Below, piece after piece: positions 43,134 through 51,885 of a stretch of 64,000 nt of DNA (the stretch's first letter is position 1; every line of letters begins with the position of its first letter). Under the pieces are notes generated by a model. That model was given only the letters and a program-made list of their open reading frames with translations, was not told the DNA's origin and ran no database searches. The stretch is taken from assembly GCF_002086675.1 (NCBI RefSeq), contig NZ_MVIF01000017.1, positions 1 to 64,000 on the forward strand, given 5' to 3'. The DNA comes from Mycobacterium persicum (GTDB taxonomy: Bacteria > Actinomycetota > Actinomycetes > Mycobacteriales > Mycobacteriaceae). Position numbers and translations under genes: made by a program.

Positions 43134-44597
43134 TCACGCCGCCAGCTGATCGCGGCGCAGCAAGGCTAAAGTCTGCCAGGTGACCGGGCCGAACGCCGCG
43201 CTGGTGGCCAGGTACGCGGCAGCGGCAGCACCCAGTACCAGGGCCACGTGCTGACCCGAAAGCAGCAGCGTCACACCGACACTCGCCGCGGTCGGTACCA
43301 GCAACCGCAGCAAGAACGTCACCGGCGTGTGGTAACCGCACTGACGGTGTAGGCACCAGCTGGCAATCATCATGTTGGCCAGCTCCGTGCACACCAGCGC
43401 GATGCCGGCTCCCACCGCGCCCAGCCGCCCGCCCAGGGCGAGGTTGAGCACGACGTTGAACGCGAGGGTGGCGACCGACAGCCAGAACCAGAACCGCTGG
43501 CGGTGACTGGCGAACAGCCCCTCGCCCAGAGTGGTGGTGACGAAGCGCAATGCCACCGCGACGAAGAGCAGCGCCAGCGTCGGTGTGCCGCGGCCAACGA
43601 ATGCCTGGTTGCCGAACAACCTGATCAGCGGTGCGGCGAGCAACGCGCCGACAACCGCGCCCGGGACCGCCAGGAAATACATCAGCTCGACACTGCGGCG
43701 CATGAAGCCGGCAAATGCCGCGACATCGCGCGCAAACAGTTCGGTGGCCGTCGAGAGCGTGGACTTGAGGAAGAACACCGACACCACCAGGGTGTTGAGC
43801 GCGATCGAGGACGCCAAGCCGTAAACGCCCACCTCGGAATGGTTGTTCACCAAGGACAGGATCACCCCGTCGGCGCGCCAGTACAGCACGGTGATCATTG
43901 TCACGCCCATCGGAAAGAGGCTCTCCCGCAACAGATCCGCGGCCTCGCGCAACGCGAAGCTGGGACGCAACGAGACATGACGCGCGGCAGCGCTGCTCTG
44001 GATCAGCACCTGCAGGGTCGTCGGAATGAGCTGTACTACCGCGAACCAGATGACGTCGGCTCGTTCCGCCACCAGAAACGCGATCACGGCCAGCGTGGCC
44101 AACCGCCCGACGACGTCGGAGACCGCCACCGCGAAGAACCGCACGGTGGTCTGAAACACCGGCTCGAGCCGTGTCGTCATTGTCACGATGAGCAGTTGCG
44201 TCGACAACACCACGAGCATCACCCGCACTTGGTGGTCGCGATACAGCAGCAAGCCGGTTCCCGCCGCCAACGCCGCGAGCGGAACGCAATACAGCAGGGA
44301 TATCCCGTTGTAGATCCGGACCAGGCGCTCCAGATCGTCGTGGCCGGAGGTCACCCGACGCACGATCACCCGCCCGACGCCGAGATCGACCAGGCTTGCC
44401 CACATTCCGATGAATGCGACCGCGATGGTGAGCTGGCCGTAGCGGTCCGGGCCCAGATAACGAGCGGTCATTGCCACCGAGACCACCGAGGCCAGCATCC
44501 CGAGCATCCGGCAGATCAGCTGGATCGAGAACGCGTGAGCCAACCGCGCGACCGGCACCGATGGTGCTACCGCACCGGGTGCCGTCGGCTCAGTCAT
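43134..44597 (-). CDS. Wzx-type polysaccharide flippase (MVF/PST superfamily)
   Basis: The 487-residue protein has about 12 to 14 hydrophobic segments. The N-terminus has ARYLGPDRYGQLTIAVAFIG and LVDLGVGRVIVRRV, the classic start of PST-type flippases. Charged residues inside membrane segments (for example YWRADGVILSLV) are also typical. It should move the undecaprenyl- or decaprenyl-linked repeat unit to the outer leaflet. It is third in the minus-strand run: WecG/TagA-like, priming transferase, flippase, acetyltransferase, GT2-GT4, GT4. Confidence 0.85.
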   Translation of the reverse strand: MTEPTAPGAVAPSVPVARLAHAFSIQLICRMLGMLASVVSVAMTARYLGPDRYGQLTIAVAFIGMWASLVDLGVGRVIVRRVTSGHDDLERLVRIYNGISLLYCVPLAALAAGTGLLLYRDHQVRVMLVVLSTQLLIVTMTTRLEPVFQTTVRFFAVAVSDVVGRLATLAVIAFLVAERADVIWFAVVQLIPTTLQVLIQSSAAARHVSLRPSFALREAADLLRESLFPMGVTMITVLYWRADGVILSLVNNHSEVGVYGLASSIALNTLVVSVFFLKSTLSTATELFARDVAAFAGFMRRSVELMYFLAVPGAVVGALLAAPLIRLFGNQAFVGRGTPTLALLFVAVALRFVTTTLGEGLFASHRQRFWFWLSVATLAFNVVLNLALGGRLGAVGAGIALVCTELANMMIASWCLHRQCGYHTPVTFLLRLLVPTAASVGVTLLLSGQHVALVLGAAAAAYLATSAAFGPVTWQTLALLRRDQLAA

Positions 44598-44610
44598 GGC
44601 TCACGGCCAC

Positions 44611-46116
44611 CTAGTATGCTCCGTGCCCCGTCACGACGGCTTTCACCGTCTTGGCGATGATCATGAGATCACCTGCCATTGACCAATTGTCGATGTACGA
44701 CAGATCCAGCCGCACCGACTCTTCCCAGGTGAGTTCTGAGCGTCCGCTGACCTGCCATATTCCGGTGACGCCCGGCTTCACCAGGAGTCGACGCTTCACA
44801 TCACCGTTGTAGCTGTCGACTTCGCGGCTCAACGGAGGCCGCGGCCCGACCACGCTCATGTCCTGCTTGATGACATTGACGAATTGGGGGAGCTCATCGA
44901 TGCTGAATCTGCGGAGCAATCTGCCGACAGGTGTGACCCGGGGATCTTGACGCATCTTGAACAATATTCCACCGGCGCCCTGATTCATCGACAAGAGGCG
45001 GTCGATTTGGGTGTCGGCGTCGACCTCCATTGTTCGGAGTTTAAGCATCATGAAGGGCTCGCCATTAATACCTATACGTTCGGAACGGTAGCAGACCGGT
45101 CCTTTGCTGGTCAGCTTGATCGCGATAGCAGCCGCAATGAGAAGTGGCGATACCAGGATCAGCGCCGCCAGCGCGAAACAGAAGTCGAATGTCCGCTTTT
45201 GAAAGCGCTGGGCACCGGTGTATAGCGGCTTTTCGACATGCAGCAGCGGGAATCCGGCGACCGGCCGGACGGTCAATCGTGCTTCCGCGATGTCCATCAC
45301 CCCCGGCGACAACACCAAATCGACGTCCATCGTCTCCAACTGCCACATCAAGTTCCTGATCGCGTGCTCGCCGAAATGCTCGGTCTGGGTCACCACCACA
45401 GTGTCCGCGCCGCAGGCCTCAACCGCTGCCACCGCATAGGATTCGTCTCCGAGAATCGGTACTTTGCGGCCTTCGACCGTCAGGATTTCGCCGCGGGGCG
45501 CGCCATATCCGGGAATGCAGACCCCGACGACGACGTAGCCGTCGAGTGGGTTACGGTCCAGTTCATGTGCCAGGCGTGAAAGTCCTTGGCGGTCTCCGAT
45601 AGCCAGCGACATCGTCTGATATTCGCCCCGGGCTCGCTTCCGGCGGACATACCTGCGCCAGCTGTTGCGGCTCGTCAGCAATCCCAGGGTGCCGACGGGA
45701 AGCGCCACCGCCAGATAGCCCCGGGCCAAGTCAATCTTGGCGAGAAGCGTCACCATTGCGATGATCCCGAATGTCCAAAATGACGCGCTGCTGATTCGCC
45801 GGTACTCGTCGATCCCCACCCCGATCACGTGCGGTGATCGTGTGTGGAATATCGCCAGCGACGAAAGCCAGAGTGCTGCGAAGAGAAAGGAGAACAGCGT
45901 CATCACCGGGCCCGGGTAACCCGACTTGTTCGGCGAATCGCCGAAGCGGACGTATTGAGCGAGCATGACCGAGGCGAAGACGATCACCGAGTCGGTGATC
46001 AGCAGCCGCTGTGAATATCGGTGCTGCCATCGCCCGATTGCATTGCGATCGGGCGTGCGCACCGGAGCCAGAGTTACCGGCGAATTGTCGGTTCGGCGGT
46101 GAGGTGACGGGATCAC
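44611..46116 (-). CDS. Priming polyprenyl-phosphate glycosylphosphotransferase (WbaP/WcaJ family)
   Basis: The protein has about 501 residues: four N-terminal membrane helices, a Rossmann-like CoA_binding_3 domain (about 150-280), then the catalytic phosphoglycosyltransferase domain with KRTFDFCFALAALILVSPLL, YRSERIGINGEPFMMLKLRT, SIDELPQFVNVIKQDMSVVG followed by PRPPLSREVDSY, and TGIWQVSGRSELTWEE. It transfers a sugar-1-phosphate from a UDP-sugar to polyprenyl phosphate, the first step of repeat-unit synthesis. GTG 46116 is preferred because gggaaag lies nine bases before it. A longer frame begins at 46197 inside the upstream gene. Confidence 0.88.
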   Translation of the reverse strand: MIPSPHRRTDNSPVTLAPVRTPDRNAIGRWQHRYSQRLLITDSVIVFASVMLAQYVRFGDSPNKSGYPGPVMTLFSFLFAALWLSSLAIFHTRSPHVIGVGIDEYRRISSASFWTFGIIAMVTLLAKIDLARGYLAVALPVGTLGLLTSRNSWRRYVRRKRARGEYQTMSLAIGDRQGLSRLAHELDRNPLDGYVVVGVCIPGYGAPRGEILTVEGRKVPILGDESYAVAAVEACGADTVVVTQTEHFGEHAIRNLMWQLETMDVDLVLSPGVMDIAEARLTVRPVAGFPLLHVEKPLYTGAQRFQKRTFDFCFALAALILVSPLLIAAAIAIKLTSKGPVCYRSERIGINGEPFMMLKLRTMEVDADTQIDRLLSMNQGAGGILFKMRQDPRVTPVGRLLRRFSIDELPQFVNVIKQDMSVVGPRPPLSREVDSYNGDVKRRLLVKPGVTGIWQVSGRSELTWEESVRLDLSYIDNWSMAGDLMIIAKTVKAVVTGHGAY

Positions 46117-46132
46117 GCTGGCTCGCTTTCCC

Positions 46133-46999
46133 TTACACGGTTGCCGGCTCGGGCCGCGCGGCATCGCGGACGGCGCCGCTGAAATCGGGGTGATCACGTG
46201 GCGGCGTGGCCACGCAGTATGGGCTGGGATAGCAGATCAGCTGCGCGCGTGCGGCACGGAGCAAGGCGATAGGGCCCTGCAGCAAATAACGGCGGGCCAG
46301 CCGCCGCGGCTCGCTGATCAAGCGGTGCAACCATTCCAGGCCGAGTTTTTGCATCCATCTCGGAGCTCGTTTGGTCTTGCCGGCCAGGAAGTCGATGGCA
46401 CCGCCACAGGGCAGCAAAACCCGGGCACCCGTCGCGCAGCCGTACCGGTCAACCCACCGTTCTTGACGCGGCTTGCCGAGGCTGACGATCAGGATGTCGG
46501 TGCCCGCGGCGCGAATCATCGCCGTCAACCGCTCAGAAAGCGCCTCGATGTCATCGGCGTCCGGCGCCCACATTCCCGAAATAGCAAGCGCTGGATGATG
46601 TTTGCGCAAGATCGGGGCAAGCAGGCGGTGGGTTTCGGCGCTACCGCCAAAAAAGCCGACCCGCTGGCCTGTCGTTTCGGCCAGCGCCAACACGCCGGGA
46701 AGCAGGTCGGCCCCGGTGATCCGGGGCCACGGCTTGCCGGTGAGCAGCTTGCCCCGCCAGGCGATCGGCATGCCGTCGGCCAGTAACAGCCAGTCCAGCG
46801 GACCCGCGGGCGCCGACATGACCTTGCGAAAGTGGTACAGGTGGTCGAGGTTCACCGAGCCCACGGCCAGGCTCGCTGTCGGTGAGGATTGCAGTCGCGA
46901 CGCGATGATCGACAGCACGTCGTCGAACTCCCGGCGCTCGACTATGGTGCCGCCGATGATCATCCGCACACCGGTTTCGGGCACCGTGTCCACGCTCAT
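46133..46999 (-). CDS. WecG/TagA/CpsF-family (GT26) glycosyltransferase
   Basis: This protein of about 288 residues has GT26 motifs: SVNLDHLYHFRKV, LADGMPIAWRGK, GQRVGFFGGSAETHRLL, ILIVSLGKPRQERWVDRY and CGGAIDFLAGKTKRAPRWMQ, then GLEWLHRLISEPRRLARRY. The family adds ManNAc or ManNAcA to a lipid-linked first sugar. Next to a priming transferase it would make the lipid-linked disaccharide. ATG 46999 (MSVDTVPETGVRM) was chosen; ATG 47047 gives 16 more residues without a ribosome site. The PPE stop is at 47068 on the same strand. Confidence 0.85.
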   Translation of the reverse strand: MSVDTVPETGVRMIIGGTIVERREFDDVLSIIASRLQSSPTASLAVGSVNLDHLYHFRKVMSAPAGPLDWLLLADGMPIAWRGKLLTGKPWPRITGADLLPGVLALAETTGQRVGFFGGSAETHRLLAPILRKHHPALAISGMWAPDADDIEALSERLTAMIRAAGTDILIVSLGKPRQERWVDRYGCATGARVLLPCGGAIDFLAGKTKRAPRWMQKLGLEWLHRLISEPRRLARRYLLQGPIALLRAARAQLICYPSPYCVATPPRDHPDFSGAVRDAARPEPATV

Positions 47000-47067
47000 G
47001 AGCCGCTGCCTTGCTCGCTGCTTTGGCGATTCGCAGAACCTAGCCATAGACCGGCCATGTCAACGGC

Positions 47068-48219
47068 CTACGTGTATCCGGCGGCCGGTGGACGGGTCAT
47101 TACCGTGGGGACAATCCCGTATCGGGGACCGACAGATCGGCCCGGACCGGTCAAACCGGATCGCGGCGCCGCGCCCAACAGGCTTGGCGCCGCGGTGGCG
47201 GCATCAAGGCCGTTCGGCAACGCGGCGGCGGCGCCCATGTTCGCCGTCGGAATCACGCTGGTCCAACCCGCCGGCACCGACAACGGGCCCAGTGACGCCG
47301 CGTTGCCCATGCCGCCCACCACGCCTGGACCCACGGACGAGATCAGACCGACCCCTGAGCTGATTGCCCCTGCGGCCCCTTCTGCTGCCGCTTGCGCAGC
47401 AGCAGCTGCCCCACTCGCCAAACCCTGTGCTGTTTGGGCCATTCCGAGGATGGACGACATCGAATAGAGCGGGGTTGCCGCGGCCATGAAGTAACTGGGA
47501 AGTGCATAAACCGGGACGGTCGCGAGGGTGGGCATCAGCGACGACGATGATTCCGCAAGCCCGAATAGGGGTGATGCCAGCCCGTCCAGCATGGCCGGAA
47601 CCGAGGACACCAGGCCGGCCAGCGATAGTTGGTCTGCTGCCGAGGCAGCCGCGGCGTGGGCGACTGCGTTGCTCTGCCCGGCCAGACCAACCGGGTTGAT
47701 CACCTCCGGCGGCGAGATCAACAGGGTCAATCCACAAGCGGTCGCCGAGTTTGCGGCATATTCATACATCGCCGCGGCATCCTGCGCCCACATCTCGCCG
47801 TACTGGGCTTCGGTGGCCGCGATCGCCGTCGAATTCTGACCGAAGAAGTTGGTGGCGACCAGTGCCGCCAGCAGAGCCCGATTGGCCGCGACCACCGGAG
47901 GCGGCACCGTCATCGCGAAAGCGGCCTCATAGCCCTCGACGGCAAGCACGGCCTGACTGGCAGTCTCCGCCGCCCGTGCGGCCACCCCGGCCGTCCACGC
48001 CACATAGGGCCCGAGCGCCGACGCCATGGACAGTGATGCGGGGCCCAGCCAGCGTCCGCTGGTCAATCCCGCGATCACCGACCGGTAATGACCTGCGGTC
48101 GCGTGCAGTTCGGCGGCCAAGCTGTCCCACATCGCCGCGGCCGCCGCCAGCGATCCCGGGCCGGGGCCGGCATACATCCTCGCGGAGTTGATCTCCGGCG
48201 GTAAGGCACCGAAATCCAT
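47068..48219 (-). CDS. PPE-family protein, SVP subfamily
   Basis: The protein has 383 residues. The PPE domain (about 1-175) has [20 protein letters not shown] and the WxG-type turn SGRWLGPAS. The Ala/Ser/Leu-rich C-part contains the motif SVPAGWTSV that defines the SVP subfamily. Such proteins leave the cell through ESX type VII systems, usually with a PE partner. No PE gene is next to it. It lies directly upstream of, and on the same strand as, the WecG/TagA-like gene (gap of 20-68 bases), so it probably heads that operon. GTG at 48222 could extend it by one residue. Confidence 0.88.
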   Translation of the reverse strand: MDFGALPPEINSARMYAGPGPGSLAAAAAMWDSLAAELHATAGHYRSVIAGLTSGRWLGPASLSMASALGPYVAWTAGVAARAAETASQAVLAVEGYEAAFAMTVPPPVVAANRALLAALVATNFFGQNSTAIAATEAQYGEMWAQDAAAMYEYAANSATACGLTLLISPPEVINPVGLAGQSNAVAHAAAASAADQLSLAGLVSSVPAMLDGLASPLFGLAESSSSLMPTLATVPVYALPSYFMAAATPLYSMSSILGMAQTAQGLASGAAAAAQAAAEGAAGAISSGVGLISSVGPGVVGGMGNAASLGPLSVPAGWTSVIPTANMGAAAALPNGLDAATAAPSLLGAAPRSGLTGPGRSVGPRYGIVPTVMTRPPAAGYT

Positions 48220-48222
48220 CAC

Positions 48223-48675
48223 GTCAAACCCTGGCCGTGGCTAGGCTCCCCAGCTGCGGCGAAGCACGACCACCTCGCGGCGGAGTCGGCTGCCGCGGGC
48301 GGCACTTCAGCCGCAGACGCCGCAGAAGTCGGCTTTCCGCCCGTCATCGCGGAGCCTCGGTGGCGAAACACATTCACTTCTCCCCTAACGCGTGCAGGCT
48401 GACGGATATGGGAGCCGAGCCACGGTGCTCTTTCCGACCGTCAGTATCCGAACTCGTTACCTACCCTCATAGATGTGAAGATTTCAGCGGGTCAATAAAC
48501 TGACAGTCGTATGATAGCGGTTCTAACATCCTATTCGTATCGTTTTGAACCGCTGAGCCAATGCCGCAGTCCGTTTTCCGGCTCGGGGTCCAATTTCGCG
48601 GCAGGTACCCCGCCGCGAGCGGCGTCCTCAGGAAGCGGCGTCCTCAGAATGCGGGGTCCTCAGAAAGCAGCGTCC
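48223..48675. promoter_or_regulatory. Intergenic region upstream of the PPE gene and the minus-strand operon
   Basis: These 453 bases contain no gene. The segment 48440-48560 is AT-rich for this genome. It includes, on the minus strand, a TTGACC/TATGAG pair (listed separately). The end nearest the DUF5313 gene carries four 16-base tandem repeats. This region is the only sizeable space in which the promoter of the PPE-led polysaccharide operon can lie. Confidence 0.5.
48466..48495 (-). promoter_or_regulatory. Candidate sigma-A-type promoter for the PPE-led operon
   Basis: Read on the minus strand, TTGACC (48495-48490) and TATGAG (48471-48466) are 18 bases apart, a plausible -35/-10 pair inside an AT-rich stretch. 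Transcription would begin near 48459, leaving a leader of about 240 bases before the PPE start. Such a match can occur by chance. Confidence 0.3.
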
Positions 48676-48681
48676 TCAGAA
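48618..48681 (+). repeat. Four tandem 16-bp repeats
   Basis: Units starting at 48618, 48634, 48650 and 48666 read agcggcgtcctcagga, agcggcgtcctcagaa, tgcggggtcctcagaa and agcagcgtcctcagaa. All keep the core gtcctcag. The last unit runs into the stop codon of the DUF5313 gene (48676-48678). This is a small minisatellite that could vary in copy number between strains. Confidence 0.85.
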
Positions 48682-49104
48682 AAAGGGATTGCTGTTCGAG
48701 TACCGCTTCGCCTCTTCGGGGCGCGGGCCGTAACGCCGGATGTACTCCTCGTGCAGCTTGGCGTCTTTCTCCCGCTTGATCGCATCAACCAGGTTCGGGT
48801 CCAACCCATGCTGGGCCAGGCGGTGCCGCCGCCACACCTTGTTCAGCGCGAGCGAGATCAACAACGACCACACGTAGATCGGTAGCGTCATCTCGAGATG
48901 CACGTACAGCGACGCGGGCAATAGCCAGAACGGTGCCAATACCAGCAGCGGCGGTATCGCCATCAGGAGCATGAACCGGCGGACCGCTCCCTTGGCGGCC
49001 AGATCTCGTGCGACCCAACTTCGCATCGAGTGGGGCAGGCATCGAAGGCCGTACGAGTACGCGAGGTATTGCAGGAAATTGGGTCGTCCAGCCGCAGAAG
49101 TCAT
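48676..49104 (-). CDS. DUF5313 membrane protein
   Basis: The 142-residue protein has the mycobacterial DUF5313 opening GRPNFLQYLAYSYGLRCLPH and SMRSWVARDLAAKGAVRRF, two membrane helices (about 48-66 and 70-90) and a charged C-terminal helix (HGLDPNLVDAIKREKDAKLH). ATG 49104 has a good ribosome site (ggggag). The frame upstream to 49326 is a shadow. No function is known for the family. The 3' end is built into a tandem repeat. Confidence 0.75.
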   Translation of the reverse strand: MTSAAGRPNFLQYLAYSYGLRCLPHSMRSWVARDLAAKGAVRRFMLLMAIPPLLVLAPFWLLPASLYVHLEMTLPIYVWSLLISLALNKVWRRHRLAQHGLDPNLVDAIKREKDAKLHEEYIRRYGPRPEEAKRYSNSNPFF

Positions 49105-49360
49105 AGCCGCTCCCCGTGGTTCGGTCGTCCCCAGGTATACCCGTGCAGACCCGTTGGCGTGCGGTCCAGCCGTCGCACCGCCGGGGACGTGCTTGCCAAC
49201 GATGATCCGCTGGAGAAGGGGGCGGGGCAATCGCGAGCGGCTCAACCCGGGTGACCGCAGCGGCCCGACGCAGCCGGACCTCGGGCGCTGCCCTATCGGC
49301 GTGCGAATCCGGTAACCGCAAGGCACTTTCGTCCCGCGCGCACGCCGTGCGGGCGACCGG

Positions 49361-50185
49361 TCACGGATGCGCGGCGAGATACGTTTCGTTACTCAGACCA
49401 GCGGTCAGTTCCTCGACGTCGAACGGCCGGCGCAGCCGGGCGCGGAGCTGGTGTGTATCGAGAAGTAGCCGGACTTCGGCGGTTTGCTCGGCGAACAGCC
49501 GCCCGATGAACGGATAGATGCGGCGCATGATTGCGCGCTCGGCGGGCGTGCAGCGCGACGCGCAATAGCCGACATGGCCGATCTCATCGGTAAGTATTTC
49601 GCTGTAGAGCAGTTCGATTCGCCCGGCGACGTCGAGTTCGTCGTCGAACAGTTCGATGCCGACGTGGCGCAGTTCGTCGAACACGATGCAGCCCGCCATC
49701 TCCGCGGCGCCGACGAACACGAAGCTGAACCTTTCCGGCAGGAACACTCCCAGCTTGACGAGCTGTCGCATCACGAACGGCGGAGCGGCCACCTGGAATG
49801 GCAGGTCGAAGATGTCCAACGCGTATGCCAGCAATCGGGTGTGGTAGTGCTCTTCGAGCTCTACATACACCCGCTCGGGCGCCACATCTTCAGCGCTGTT
49901 GCGCCCGTAGGTTTCGCCAAGTCCCACGCCGAAGCGTTCGGCCTGATTGAGCTTCGCCGTCGCCAACAGGAACAGCATTTTTGGGTCCAGACCCGGTTCG
50001 GGTCGCCGCCGGCGCAGGTTACGAAGAAACGTCGATCGGTCTGCCGGGCGGGCCGACCGCACCGGGTGAGCCTCGAGGTCTTTGATGAACTTTTCCCGAT
50101 TGGTCAGGCGCCGGTTGAGCAGGTCGGCTTCGCCGTCGCGCCGCGCCAGGAACTCCCTGTAGCCATCGATACCGGTTGCCGTCAT
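49361..50185 (-). CDS. Ferritin-like diiron protein (AurF-like)
   Basis: This 274-residue, mainly helical protein has three metal-binding segments of diiron carboxylate type: ELEEHYHTRLLAYAL, FDELRHVGIELFDDE and LTDEIGHVGYCASRC. The first two and the last hold Glu/His pairs (EEHYH, DELRHV, DEIGHV) that could bind two irons. It resembles AurF/DUF3066-like oxygenases, so an oxidation reaction is possible. The substrate is unknown. Its ATG shares ATGA with the stop of the TetR gene, so regulator and enzyme form one operon. It is not obviously part of the polysaccharide system. Confidence 0.62.
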   Translation of the reverse strand: MTATGIDGYREFLARRDGEADLLNRRLTNREKFIKDLEAHPVRSARPADRSTFLRNLRRRRPEPGLDPKMLFLLATAKLNQAERFGVGLGETYGRNSAEDVAPERVYVELEEHYHTRLLAYALDIFDLPFQVAAPPFVMRQLVKLGVFLPERFSFVFVGAAEMAGCIVFDELRHVGIELFDDELDVAGRIELLYSEILTDEIGHVGYCASRCTPAERAIMRRIYPFIGRLFAEQTAEVRLLLDTHQLRARLRRPFDVEELTAGLSNETYLAAHP

Positions 50186-50844
50186 CGTGTCTCCATCCCT
50201 TTGACAATCGTGGTTACGTACCGGCTCAACACGGCATCCGGTGTCGGAGAATGGTGTGCACCGGTGGCAAGGAGGGCGTAGAGCCCGGTCAAGAAGAACA
50301 CCGCGAGATCGCGCACGTCCGCATCCGGCGTGACCTGCCCTGCGTCCTGTGCCCGGCGGATCGCGCCAATCAAGAACTCCGCGAGCGGGTGCCGGCTCAA
50401 CTCGTCTTCGCCCGGGCGCGTCGACGAGAAGTGCAAACCCAGCATGTCCCGGAAAACTACTGTCCCCAAACGATGTTCAGCATCTAGCACCTGGCGCACC
50501 AACCGGGAAAGCACCGATATCAGATCGCCGTCCTCAGCCCGGGCGCCGACGAGTTCGGCGACGATCCGGGTCTCCTCGTTTCGCTCCAATTCGACCAGCA
50601 CTTGTTCCTTGGTGGGGAAGTGGAAGTAAAACGTCCCCCTTACCACCCCTGCCGCCGCGGCGATGGAGCTGACGTCGGCGCCGGATATTCCGTTCCGCGC
50701 GATCTCCGCCAACGCGGCGTCGAACAGGCGTGCCCGTGTTTCGAGCCGTCGAGCCTCCCGGATGCCGGCCGGTGATTCCGCTGCGGTGCTGTCCTGTGGT
50801 GACCGCACCGGCACACCGTACGTCCATTCACTGGCAGCCGTCAA
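50182..50844 (-). CDS. TetR-family regulator
   Basis: The 220-residue protein has an N-terminal helix-turn-helix (RARLFDAALAEIARNG, SGADVSSIAAAAGVVRGTFY, FHFPTKEQVLVELERNEETR) and a helical ligand-binding C-domain. The ligand is unknown. It precedes and overlaps the ferritin-like gene, which it probably controls together with itself. No clean palindrome is visible in the 60 bases upstream. Confidence 0.88.
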   Translation of the reverse strand: MTAASEWTYGVPVRSPQDSTAAESPAGIREARRLETRARLFDAALAEIARNGISGADVSSIAAAAGVVRGTFYFHFPTKEQVLVELERNEETRIVAELVGARAEDGDLISVLSRLVRQVLDAEHRLGTVVFRDMLGLHFSSTRPGEDELSRHPLAEFLIGAIRRAQDAGQVTPDADVRDLAVFFLTGLYALLATGAHHSPTPDAVLSRYVTTIVKGMETR

Positions 50845-50908
50845 TGACAGTCGTCAGCGAATGCTCGTAGTCGTCACCGTCGCCACGGGCCATAGCCTGG
50901 GCGCGAGG

Positions 50909-51421
50909 CTATGACGACCCGAGCGACAACAATCCGGGTGCCACGGCCCCGGTAACATGGGTCCGTCCGCGCGACGAAACGGTGAGCACGATGCGCCGCG
51001 GCTGCGCCATAGCGGCCGCGAATGCCGTCACGTGCTGCAACTCGGCGAGAAAGAGCGCCGTCTGGCCCGGCGGTATGTCGTACGGCACCGGGGTGCCCAA
51101 TGCCCGGGTCGGCTGCAGTGACGCGCCGTCGGGATCGCAGCGGACCGCCCAGCCCGCCACGGGTAACGGAGTCCGCCCCGTGTTGACCACCCTGACGCCG
51201 ATGACATACCGGCCGTCGGGAAGTTGCTCCGCGGCGTTTTCCAGCGACGCCCGAGCCTGGCCGCCGGCGTCGTTGGTCACCAGCCCGTCGGGCGTCAACA
51301 GACCCACGACCGGTGAAAGTTTGGCTGCCGGGCCCGTTCGCAGCCGCAATAGCTGCCAGGTCAGCAGGGCCACCGAGAGCACGGTGCCAACCAGGCCGAG
51401 CACGAATCCGGCGACGCTCAC
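50909..51421 (-). CDS. Single-pass membrane protein of unknown function
   Basis: The protein has about 170 residues: an N-terminal membrane helix (VAGFVLGLVGTVLSVALLTW) followed by an extracytoplasmic beta-rich domain with ENAAEQLPDGRYVIGVRVVN and LPVAGWAVRCDPDGA. The pattern resembles Ig-like actinobacterial envelope proteins, but I recognise no family. The start is uncertain: GTG 51421 (SVAGF) puts the helix at the N-terminus, while a Met at 51535 adds 38 basic residues. It lies 64 bases after the TetR gene start on the same strand and is transcribed separately. Confidence 0.5.
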   Translation of the reverse strand: MSVAGFVLGLVGTVLSVALLTWQLLRLRTGPAAKLSPVVGLLTPDGLVTNDAGGQARASLENAAEQLPDGRYVIGVRVVNTGRTPLPVAGWAVRCDPDGASLQPTRALGTPVPYDIPPGQTALFLAELQHVTAFAAAMAQPRRIVLTVSSRGRTHVTGAVAPGLLSLGSS

Positions 51422-51626
51422 CGTGGCACGCTGCAGCGGTCGATCATGAGCGTGAAGGCTACTCTGACGCCAGCCAGGTTGCCGCGGTGCCTTCGATAAC
51501 GGTAATGCGTTGCGGCGGAGGGGATCCGGTAACAAGTCTGATGAAGTTCCAAATTTCGACTGAACATTTGCTAAGACCGCGTTTCGCGAGCGGCGCCGCC
51601 TACTGCCGCGGCCCTACAGTCGGGGC

Positions 51627-51878
51627 ATGAGCACCAAGTACTACCTGCAGAAAGTGCCCGTCGAATCGGTGGAACCGGGCTTTTCGCTGGCCGTTGAGCA
51701 CGACGGCGGCTACCGCTTGTTCCAGGTCGACTGCACGCAATCGTCGCGGCGCAGCGGCCAACCGGTGATGATCAGGCTCGCCTCGGAGCCAGTTGACGGC
51801 GGCGATCCGTGGATCGTGGAATACGAAGCGGGTACACCGGTGGTACGGCTCCTCGGCGTCTGCGAGGCCGCCTCGTAG
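51627..51878 (+). CDS. Small hypothetical protein (83 aa)
   Basis: This 83-residue protein begins MSTKYYLQKVPVESVEPGFS and ends with VRLLGVCEAAS. It is balanced in charge, has no signal peptide or membrane helix, and has the look of a small beta-barrel domain. It ends 8 bases from the convergent phospholipase C gene. I do not recognise the family. It is supported by a normal amino-acid composition and by the lack of any better reading of this interval. Confidence 0.5.
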   Translation: MSTKYYLQKVPVESVEPGFSLAVEHDGGYRLFQVDCTQSSRRSGQPVMIRLASEPVDGGDPWIVEYEAGTPVVRLLGVCEAAS

Positions 51879-51885
51879 CTCGGCG

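Noticed and set aside
48618..48681. CRISPR-like array
   Set aside because: The 16-base units are directly adjacent without spacers, so this is a simple tandem repeat. No cas genes are in the window.
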